Shown here in pieces: positions 54,776 to 64,000 of a DNA stretch of 64,000 nt. Both the position numbers and the translations under genes were made by a program. The first letter of the stretch is position 1. Each line of letters opens with the position of its first letter. The notes below the pieces were generated by a model that was not told the DNA's origin, searched no databases, and worked only from the letters and a program-made list of their open reading frames with translations. Source of the DNA: Acephala macrosclerotiorum (Eukaryota; Ascomycota; Leotiomycetes; Helotiales; Mollisiaceae). The stretch is from positions 1 to 64,000 of the forward strand of contig MU119245.1 of assembly GCA_014904845.1 (NCBI GenBank), in the 5' to 3' direction.

Positions 54776-57700
54776 TCAAGTTCGACGGTTTCCAGGTGAC
54801 GGACTTCGGATAATAGGCTTTGGTTTTAGCGGAACCTGAGGTTTAGCTGGTAGAGAAACATCGTGCTCAACATATCCTCTTCCTTTCGAAACAGGTCTAG
54901 TGTTCTCGAAGTTGAAATTTTGCAAGGACTTCGCAGTGGCGATGATGGAGTCGGCAGTGATGGTATAAGAATCGCTGCTCGAGCCCAGCTTAATCGCGAT
55001 GCTGGTAGCGTTTTTGATCTGGAATAGTCAGTCTTGCAAGCAAGTAAACTGGTCTTGTAGGACGAGGAAATCTTACTTGGCGTCCATTCAATTCCAACTT
55101 GGCCAGCTGGTCAATTCCACTAGGTCCAATGTCAACCTTCACTGATTCGGTACTGCGGGCTTTCTCGATGAAGCTCTCCCAAATCTTCTGGCGAGCAGAA
55201 AAGTCAAGAATTGGGTAATGATGGCAGAAGTGAATTCGGCCTGCATCGTGGTCAGCGTCATGCGCTACCGGGAAAGTGGTCGGGAGACTGGAATAACTTA
55301 CTTTGGAAAGCCTCATCAATGTTCTGAGCTAGATTCGTGGTCAAGAGCATGATACCCTGGTAATACTCCAGCTCCTGGAGAAAGACAGACACGATCGCAT
55401 TTCTCTTCAGATCGCTCAAGGAACGCCGAGACAGAAATACATCTGCCTCGTCCAGAAGCAGCACTGCCTTCCAATGCGTGGTAAGCTCAAAGATCCGTTT
55501 GAGACTGTCGTAAATGTCATCTGCCTCGTGTCCAAGTGAACCGCTCGAGACCATGTAAAGTGGCATATGTGCGGTCTCGGCGATAGCTTCCGCCGTCAAG
55601 GTTTTTCCTGAGCCCGGAGGTCCATGGAGGAGACCAATCAAGCCTTTTCCTTTGCCTTTGACGAAATCATCAAAGTCAGAAATCTGCGAGCCGTGCGCCT
55701 TGATGAGACGAAATATGATTTCTTTGAGGTTGGGGTCCATTACGACGTCACCAAAAATGGACTCTTTCCACTCGACATCGGAGACTCGATCAACACCAAA
55801 AGCGCCTACAGTTGAATTAGCGCCTCGAAGATTTTTGACACGAAAAATAAGGACGTGAGATCTTACCCCAAGTTGCATCACCAAGACAGTACCCGTACAC
55901 GAAGCCCGAGAGGAGAAGCTGCTGTTCCGCGCTCAAATTTTGTGTGATGGAATGCTCCTTTGCCTTGCCATTATCGTGAGGTAGGAGATCATTGTCAGAA
56001 TCAGTATCGGTACCTGTTTCGCTGTCGCTGCTGAAGCTGTATCTGCGGTGGCGACTGTTAAGTCCCCCTGCCTCATTGGCGCTAGCATTGCCTGCCGCAT
56101 TTTGAGATTGGTCCTTCAAGAGATCATCAAGTACTTCCTGTGTAGCCAAAGACGTATGACGTTAGATATCAATGAAATTCTGTCAAAATAAGTACGTGAG
56201 TTGGTCAGGTCGTACCTGCTTGGAAGTCGTGAACTCGTTGACACAGGCTCTGCTTGCATCACGAAACTTCTTTAAATTGGGAACAAGAGAGCTCATTGGT
56301 TGGACGCGAGTCAGCATCTTAGGATCAATGATAACGCGGCCGTGAAACTGTGAAAAGTTAGATATAATCAACCAACCTCTCCATACACTTACGTTACACA
56401 GCGCAAGTTTTTCATCAATCTCAGTAATGCCACGTCCCTCGTGTTCCTGGACTTTGAATCCCGAACGACAAAACTCTAGCTTTCTTTGGCTGCGCCTCAG
56501 AATCTTCTCCATGATGCTCTTTGCTCCAGAATGGAATCGTAGCGGGACGTAGGGGAGGTCCTCAAGGCTCATGCTGCCTGTAAAAGCACGAATGACCAAT
56601 GGTCGTTCAGCAATGCCTAGTCTCTTGCCGTTCCAGTCGAGAGACTCGGCCTTCAAAGTCATGATCATGGACCCATCTTGCTGTCGGGATACAGCATGGC
56701 TGCGAATACGCCACACGCTGGGACGTTCTAGCATGTCTTTTCCAATGACAAGGCAATCTGGAGGCAGGATAGCCCAGAGATAATCGAACGACATTGAATG
56801 CGGGAGCATGGAGTCCAGAGCTGAGATAGTTGTCGACCACTCTTCTTGGATGAATTGCAAACCAGCGTTGATCTCGAAGAGACCTTGAGCGTTCCCTACA
56901 CTTTGGTAGTGCTCGGCTAACAGCTCAAGTTCGGGCTTTGCCCAGAACAGAAAGTGAATGTTCTCAATCTAGATATAAAACTTAGTACCATTGGTTCTTT
57001 GAGTAATTTGAGGGCTTCGGGCTCTCACCTCGACATTCTCATCATCTGTCAAAATAAAGCCATCGGCCCCTCTAAAAATGTTACACAGAGCATTTCGGAG
57101 GATGGCCCCTTTGACAATGATGACGGTGTGAGAATAGGTCATTTTCTCTGTGTAAACCCGTCGCACGAAGAGGACATATCGCCCGAGTTTCTTGATTCCA
57201 GATGATCCCTTAGCTGTTCTCTTGAGTACCCATTTCCGCTTAGACCTAGATTAAAAGGGGCTATCAGCCGCTGCTAATCCCCAAGTGACGATCGCCTCTC
57301 TGCATGTCACAACTCACTTGTCCCAGCTATTCACAATGTCAGCAAAATTTTGACGTGTTACTTGATGCCTATATATTGAGAAATGGACAATGACTGACTA
57401 TTGATCTCTGTAACAGATGGTCTTTGTCTCTTCCTGCTCACCATTCTCCCCAATACCATTCGTTTCTTTTTCCTGGACTGGACTTGAAATTTTGGCTTTG
57501 GCCTCGAGCTCGTGGAACTTATCCACAGCTTCATCATAACAAGCTCGATTAGCTTTATCAACGAGTTGGACTCCTTCTGCCACGTACCAAGCGTCAAATC
57601 ATCCCCACAGTCCTTCTGCAATTGCTTGATAACATCGACCGACACATCTTTATCCACGAGGCGCTTGAATTGCCAAGCATCAAAGACATTAACACCGCTC

Positions 57701-57910
57701 GTCGTTTTTCGTACAAGCTGCACGGGGGCTTCGGGAGGCATGTTTTCGGTCGGTAATCACGTCAAAGGCGAACGAATGTCGTTGATTCTTGATCTGTGAG
57801 TCTGAACGCTTGGGAGTGTTGAGGTAAGAAAGAACATTTCGATTGCAGGGCAGGGCCGCAGCCTGATTTTCAGCCCCAAGAACCTGGTCAAATGAAAATG
57901 TGGGTTGCAT
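54776..57910 (-). CDS. AAA ATPase with DUF7025-like N-terminal region
   Basis: A multi-exon gene ending RPIIRSPSPGNRR-like at a TGA (54778-54776). The ATPase core carries Walker A GLLHGPPGSGKTLTAEAIAE, Walker B WKAVLLLDEADVFLSRRS, sensor LLTTNLAQNIDEAFQ, and, after an intron, SRIHFCHHYP. Upstream exons hold the DUF7025-type region: FDYLWAILPPDCLVIGKD, PLRFHSGAKSI and FHGRVIIDPKML, and further up GRYVLFVRRVYTEKMTYSHT. Such fungal AAA proteins are probably oligomeric remodelling ATPases of unknown target. Near the start, an apparent frame break is explained by a 44-bp intron (57587-57544). One junction at about 57330-57450 could not be resolved. The start may be 57910 or 57741. Confidence 0.75.
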
Positions 57911-58182
57911 GATGAACGTCTCAGAGTGTCAGCCCCTTTTTTGGTATATGCTTGATTGGCTCTAGCGCATTTCTAGCGAATTCACTCCGAGACGGGCTTA
58001 ATCTATACGAGCTGGATGCGCGAAGCATATGCAATCTCTGTCAATCACGGCCTTTGTATTGATGAACGCTCTCAACATTACTGTCATTTTGCGCCTTACA
58101 TTGCTAGTCAAATGTCGGTGGTCATGCCGTACATGGTCATTGGTCCGTCTCACTCATATGCATATGCATGATTTTTCCATTT

Positions 58183-59553
58183 TCACTTACCGGACCGCAG
58201 CCTTTCCATTCGCTGCGCCATCTGCTTTTCGAATCCGGCCCCCAAATCAATAGTACCAATCGCAGGCACCGTCGGCAATTGAATTTCAAGCTCCTCCTGT
58301 ATGCCAACGGCAATCGCCTCGAGGCGACCTTTAACTGGGGTCCAGTTCGGGTCGAGTTCAGTAAATTTGCAGACGCCTCTGTGATCTGCCTGAAGGCCCC
58401 GCGCGCGCTCGTTCCCTATCCGCGCAGATCCTTGGGGAACAACCTGCAGCCGTCAGCCTTGGAAACACTGAGGAAATGAAAATCAGACACACCAAGATGC
58501 CATTGGTCGCCAGCTCCTCGAAGAATGTGGTGATCTGAAAGCGCGGGGCCAGTTCTGCGAAGGTAGTTGTCAGCTCGACCAGCGGGTTGGACCACCTTTT
58601 CAATTCTTCGACGACTTCGGTGTTTCGAATTCGAATGGCTTTGCTGAGACCTCCGAGGAAGGCAGCCCATGTAGCTGTGTCAGCGCCTTGATGCGGCGTC
58701 CCGAAAAAGACAATGGCTTTGGTTGAATCTAGAATGTTGCCATACTGGCTTTCGAGAGCATGCGCATGTCGGAGTGCCTATCGTAGCATTAGGGACTTCG
58801 ATTTGGGAGACCATTATGATTTACTGACGCTCTTGATGACGATACCACCAAGGGAGTGGCCCATGAAGATGATTGGCCGTTTCTTCGCCTTCGCACAATC
58901 AGTACGGTTCCAGAAGAGGAAAAGCAGAGGATTGATTGCTCACGGCAGCGGTGGTGCGCTTGTCATCCAGATCATTCAAGAGAGCCTCTGCGAAAGTGAA
59001 GGTCCTGCCAGTACTGGAGCGTGCAAAAGGATGCAGAAATGCTCTGGCATCGTATCCAAACGTCATGATACGCGCATCTTCGAAGTACGAGCAAGTTGGA
59101 AGCAAGTCCCGAATCCATAGCGTGTCATCTCGAGTCCATGTCGAGTAAGAATCGCCCCCAAGACCATGAACGAACACGACGCTCCCATTGTTAACGGCTG
59201 AAAATATTGATGCACTACTCGAAACAAAATTATCTCTCAACTTACTCGATGGTTGGATTGCTCCTAGCTTTTGGATCGGGGTATACTTGATGGAGACCAA
59301 GTGTGCTGGGCTTGAAGTGGGGTTACCAACAAAGTACCCCACGATGATTATACACTTACTGGAGGCTTCAACCATTCTTCGTCGGGTAAATCTTTATCTT
59401 GGGCTGGCATTGTTTCGATGTTTTGTTTTATGGAGCGTGCAGAATGATGTTGGCTTCGATGATTAAAACTCAAGAAGTATGCGGAAACTGGAGGATTGTT
59501 GAAGCTTGAGCGATAACCTTACCTTGCCTCGAAGTTTGTTACTTGCAGGGGCC
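58183..59553 (-). CDS. SERAC1-like alpha/beta hydrolase domain protein
   Basis: Several exons. SVVFVHGLGGDSYSTWT opens the fold, FEDARIMTFGYDA follows, and after an intron RPIIFMGHSLGGIVIKS supplies the nucleophile Ser in an intact GHSLGG. IVFFGTPHQGADTATW follows, then APRFQITTFFEEL. After another intron, VVPQGSARIGN leads to LQADHRGVCKF and a short tail. This is the N-terminal hydrolase module of many fungal STAND proteins (SERAC1/DUF676-like), here ending soon after the module. The 5' exon is uncertain: ATGs near 59553 and about 59411 both open short exons. The final stop at 58183 overlaps a possible donor GTAAGT, so the gene may continue. Head to head with the NLR gene at 59926. Confidence 0.65.
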
Positions 59554-59925
59554 ATTACTCTGTCGCGCCTTCTGCGGCTGAAGGAGGTGGGCGCCATGCA
59601 GAGACTGGAACATTGCATGCCAGCTGTCTGAACAACGCAACAGCCCTAAAATTCTCAGTCGAATAACCAGTCGTGATCAGATTCAGGCCGAGTATGCATG
59701 GCTTCACCCACAGCTGCACCACGCCGTTTTGGGTGTTTGCAGAAGTGGCTGACACAATTACAGGGGGGGCTTGTCTCAAGCAGTCAGCAATCGTGCCACA
59801 CCACCCTGATACGGGAACGAAGATTCGCGACTCTGGATTCACACCAATTCTTCGAGCTTCATGCTAATAACTGTCGAAAATTCGGGATATTATCGTGCTC
59901 CAAGCGTCAGAGCTTTTTGGGTACA

Positions 59926-62900
59926 ATGGAGGATTATCTCGGCCTGAAGGTACTATGGCCTGACCCGGGCGTGAAACTTGGAAGGGATTTGCACGAGTGA
60001 GTAAATTTGTCACTCTACCTTGAAGTATACGCCATGTTCTAAAGATTATCTAGCATCGTGTTCGTTCATGGTCTCCATTCTGGTCCCATCTCTGATTGGC
60101 AGGATGAAGAAGGTCTGTTCTGGCCGGTAGAGTTACTTGGTCACGATCTGGAGAACACCAGGATCCTGTCTTTTGGCTATCATACAACCAAACCCACTGT
60201 TAGATCTGACGATGCATGTGAGGAAGGGAGAATCTTCAATCATGGGGAGGCTTTGTGCTCTGACTTGTATGACAATTACAAGCTTTTGCCAAAGGTATCC
60301 TTCCCTGTTCCAGTGACTGGCGGAAGTCGTCAATTCTACACGGAACTAATGTGAAATCTAGATCTCCCCATCAATCACTTTCATTGGCCATGGTACAGGA
60401 GGCATTGTCGTCAAGAGCGTGAGTTCTATGTCCTCAAATTTGCATCCGAACGCCAAAGGCATGGACCAGCAACTAAAAGGAAATTAGGCACTTTCATATT
60501 CCCACGCGCGAAATTCTCAATATGGCCTCATCCTACGAAAAACCAAACATGTCATCTTCCTTGACACCCCGCATGAAGGGCTAAACGCCGACGCATGGCG
60601 TTCTTTATCCCGAGGCACCTTTAGTGAGAAGAGTAAAGGGCAGTGGGAGTTATGGTCCAGCGTGCTAAGTGACCTCCGCAAGGTCTTCGGCGAGATCGCA
60701 CCTAGATTCAACATTACATCCTCATGTGCTAGTCTCCGGCCCAATGGGCTTGCGAACGATGTGAGGACAGGCCCCGCTGGATTTGAATTGCTCGAGATGT
60801 TGACAATCATTTTAGGTCGCTCCGGGAGATACGGGTCTAACATTTCTTCGCCACGAACGGACGCTTCATCTGGATGGGGTCAAGCACTTGACAATATGCA
60901 AATTTTCAGAAAGAGATAATAATTACCAGCGCCTTCTAGACCGCATCCGAGCAGGAAGAGTGTGTATCACCAAGGATGACGAGCAAATTCAGAAGGTTCG
61001 AAGTTGGATTGGGATGGCAGTAGGAGGCCAAGCTGAAAGCCATTCTGAATTAAACACAAATGACTACGAAAGATGCTTGAATCAGCACCACGACGGCACC
61101 TGCGAATGGCTGTTCAACAGCGCAGCATTCAAGGACTGGTTAACCAAAGAGGACGCGAATCGGATTCTTTGGCTAACAGCACCCGGAGGCTCCGGGAAAT
61201 CGGTGCTATGCTCTGTTGCTGTCCAGCAGATTTCGCAGATGCCGATGCGACCTGCGACTCCTTACCTGATGGTCACGTACAGAAAAGAGCGCTCCAAATG
61301 CCAAATGGCTACTCTTTTGGCGTCTCAGCTTCTTGACCACGTCCTTACCGAGCAAGGTGGTGTCGATACGGAGGTTCTTTCCTTACTCAACCAGAACGCG
61401 ACCAAAGCCAGCAGTGTCCATGACCTCATTCGTCTCCTGGTCTCTCAATGCTCTGCTGTTTATTTCTTTCTTGATGGCCTTGACGAAATTCGATTTCTTG
61501 AGGCTGCATCATCTTCATCATGCCAAGTCGCAGACACATTGCGAGAAGATCTATTCTTCACGCTCAAATTTCTCGCCCACATGGCCCAGAATGAAACCGG
61601 GACAAGGGTACGCCTTTGGTGCAGCAGTCAAAAAGCCGATCCAGTCAACGATTGGATGCGGCAGCTAGGTCCGATTGAACTTGTTGCCGATGAGACAAGT
61701 ATCGAGCAAGATATACACCAATACCTTTCCCACACCCAGGAAAATATCTTGGAGAGGCTCAGCGATCCCGTCGAGAAAGCAGCCGTGACAGCTGGCTTAC
61801 ATATACAGGCCGGTTGCAATTTTCGCTGGGCGTCCATGATGGGAACCAGCCTCATAAATACTAAGACACCCAAGGATCTGGTCGACAAGGTGATGCAGGG
61901 TCTGCCTAAAAGTTTGCGTGAAAGCTACCAGATGCATTTCAGGGAGCTCAAGAGACTCGATAAAGCTGATCGCGAAGAGGGCGACCCTCCGATATCAATG
62001 TAAGTTCCTGCCGGGAATGAATTCTATCGTCTGTTTAAAATGCTAATCTCTGAGCTGTGCAGGGACATCCTATCCATTTTGATGTTTGCGAAACGGCCGT
62101 TGAAAGTCGGAGAGGTCCAAGAGGCTCTCTCAATCCACCAAATGAAACTTACAAGAGGCACTTGTCCAAACCTCGACTCGAATACCCTGATCCTAAAGGA
62201 ATACATTGTGCACCGCTGTGCACCTCTGGTGGATTTCATTCCACCTTCCAAAGAGTCTGATGATGGTCATCTGCAATTGTCGCATGCATCCGTTTACGAG
62301 TTCCTGCAAGAACACCTGGCTAAAAAGGGAGACGCGTGTGGCAGTGCTCCCGAAGCTCCAGCCGAACAACTTGTCTGTCACGATGTCATTGCAGATGCGT
62401 GTCTCAAATACCTTTCTCAATTGCGGTACTCGAAAGTCCTCAGAAAGCTCTCCTCAACGGAGTTTCAGACTGGATTCGAACGCAGCCCAGAAAATATTCG
62501 CCAACACCATTTTTTGCAGTACGCCGCAAAGTACTGGTACCGACACCTCGAAGAATGGGGTTGCGACCGGTGCGAGGAATTGAAGGCTTTCATTCTATCA
62601 CCGCAGTTCATTACCGCGATCCAAGTTCAGAGCCTCTTTGTTGTCGGCCATTTTATCAACAGCTTCGATCAAGAAAACAAGTCGCGAAAACTGATGAAGC
62701 GTAATATCCCTGAGTGGTTCAGGAACTGTGCTGATGGCCGCTGCCACGCAAAGGACTATGAACTCTTCATCACTGAGTGGAGCCGATTCCTTCAATTGGG
62801 CGTCACAGATTTCATGAATGGCGAGATCGAGAGGTGTCTTTGGGGCGCTCTTGGGCCGGATAACTTTCTAGGGGTCTTTGGTCGCAGCATAGAGAAGAAC

Positions 62901-64000
62901 CAGAGCTTCCTACTTGTTGGATCGGATCCTGATAGGACATGTGATGAAGATAAAGATGATCGTCAGCGATGCGTCTACAATACGATAAGTGGCGATGGTA
63001 CTCGCCTATCAATATGGAAAGCAAGTCCTGACGGGTAAAGACGCTTCCCTCCACTATTTGCAGCTGACTGATCACTGACAATTCTGATGCTAGCGCAACG
63101 TCCAACATTGAACTAAGGCGCGAGCTCTGGTACATCGACGGTACCAGAGCCCCTTTCCAATACGGTCCAATAGAGACGATATCATTTGACCAGTCCCTGG
63201 TGCAGTGGGATCTTTATGATCCTTGCCACTTTAGAGACTTTCCTCTTATCCCTACCCAAGATTTGCCGGTGCGCGCGCAATCAGTTGCAGACAGTCAGCA
63301 CGGGATAAGCATGAGAATTGGTTCCGCGTTTTTCAGTAGAGAAATGGGAGGACAGTGGACGATTGCAGGTCAAGCACCAAGTGGGAAGCCCCTTCCATAT
63401 TGGGAAGATGTTTTCGTCCAAGGACAGTACACTATCCGTTCACGACGGAAATTGGTCAATCCGGAGAAGATTATCAAGCCTGCAGACGTCTCAGTCATGG
63501 ACAGCCGCCGAAAGAGGGCGAGGAGAAGTAGTCCTCTGACATCCGATGACGACTCCGATGACACGAACATGCTTGATGAGCGGGAGTGTGGAGACCTTAT
63601 ATCCTCCGCCGAGGAGTGCTGGTCCTTGGTTTCCTCGGAGTCTGCTGGCTCATCTGGAGATGAGGTAAAGGGCACGGACAGCTCCGCTGGTGAAGAGGCT
63701 GCTGGAAATTCAAGTGACGACGACGAATCAAATTCGAATTCGGAGATTAGTCATGATGCTGAGGATCGGTCGAGCTCCTTGTCCCAACGGAGCGACAGAT
63801 CAACTTCAGCCGCCGAGTCTGTAACGTCAGCTTCCTCGGTGGGAGAATCTGCTTCTGATCATGGCGACCCGGGCTCCGACGGCGACGACGAGAAGTCAGA
63901 CATAGCCAGATATGATTCCGACTCCGAATTTAGCGGTATTTATAAATTTCAGCCTAAAATCGCTCGATCCAGAACTTTCCAGTATCGACTATGCGATCTA
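59926..64000 (+). CDS. NACHT-type NLR with hydrolase-like N-terminus (partial, runs off window)
   Basis: Seven exons (59926-59996, 60054-60294, 60362-60418, 60488-60760, 60816-61999, 62063-63034, 63094-64000) give 1235 codons up to the window edge. The SERAC1-like domain opens with IVFVHGLHSGPISDW, but its nucleophile elbow reads FIGHGTGGIVV, Gly in place of Ser. VIFLDTPHEGLNADAW and HLTICKFSERDNNYQRLL end the domain. The NACHT module has ILWLTAPGGSGKSVLCS (P-loop), VYFFLDGLDEI (Walker B), and a helical region with DILSILMFAKRPLKVGEVQE. The last exon encodes a long acidic Ser/Asp/Glu-rich segment (SSGDEVKGTDSSAGEEA), then RTFQYRLCDL at the edge. Such proteins sense non-self or damage in fungi; the N-domain is the effector. 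The true C-terminal sensor lies outside. Confidence 0.87.

Noticed and set aside
57544..57587. Apparent frameshift near the start of the AAA ATPase
   Set aside because: A 44-bp intron (GTACGT donor, GCTAAT branch, GAG acceptor) joins DDLTL to ACYDEAVDKF in frame.
1..64000. tRNA genes, rRNA genes and CRISPR arrays
   Set aside because: No cloverleaf with a proper T-loop, no rRNA signature and no spaced direct repeats were found by eye.

Overview
The window is nuclear DNA of a filamentous ascomycete (Pezizomycotina). Most genes are cut by short GT-AG introns of about 45-75 bp. The gene content is typical of this group: a HET-domain protein, a NACHT-type NLR, an ankyrin protein with a STAND-type N-terminus, a Zn2Cys6 regulator, a fungal rhodopsin-like membrane protein, a P450, type-B carboxylesterases and MFS permeases. 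There are A/T islands of the kind left by RIP. A Leotiomycete would fit, but that is a guess.

Layout. 0.2-6.5 kb: a degenerate kinase-like gene, a 155-bp solo-LTR-like insertion, a TPR protein and a HET protein placed tail to tail. 7.5-10.9 kb: a broken gene for a membrane protein with retropepsin-like domains, divergent from a DUF6594 membrane protein. 11.7-17.8 kb: a hypothetical protein, a sugar-transporter pseudogene and a nuclear-looking protein with lysine/arginine-rich repeats. 18-24 kb: an intact P450 divergent from a Zn2Cys6 regulator. 24.2-25.6 kb: a GMC oxidoreductase relic split by a second copy of the LTR-like element. 26.6-29.1 kb: a second divergent DUF6594/retropepsin pair. 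30-35 kb: a hypothetical acidic protein, a long A/T island and a rhodopsin-like membrane protein. 36.4-48.3 kb: two carboxylesterases, a PEX11-type protein, an HSL-type alpha/beta hydrolase, an anion:cation symporter and a decayed FAD monooxygenase. 48.7-57.9 kb: a tandem segmental duplication (DUF4267 gene, ankyrin gene, 3' end of an AAA ATPase) in which the second copy is eroded. 58-64 kb: two head-to-head genes with SERAC1-like hydrolase domains, one of which continues into a NACHT module and runs off the window.

The main themes are immunity-like or allorecognition-like genes (HET, NLR, TPR, ankyrin, AAA), and repeated duplication followed by decay. Several genes carry single in-frame TAG/TGA codons where relatives keep sense codons. 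The most unusual recurrent arrangement is the head-to-head pairing, seen twice, of a DUF6594 membrane protein with a retropepsin-like protein. The esterase/hydrolase/permease/monooxygenase group may be a partly decayed ester or aromatic catabolic cluster. No secondary-metabolite backbone enzyme, tRNA, rRNA or CRISPR array was recognised.
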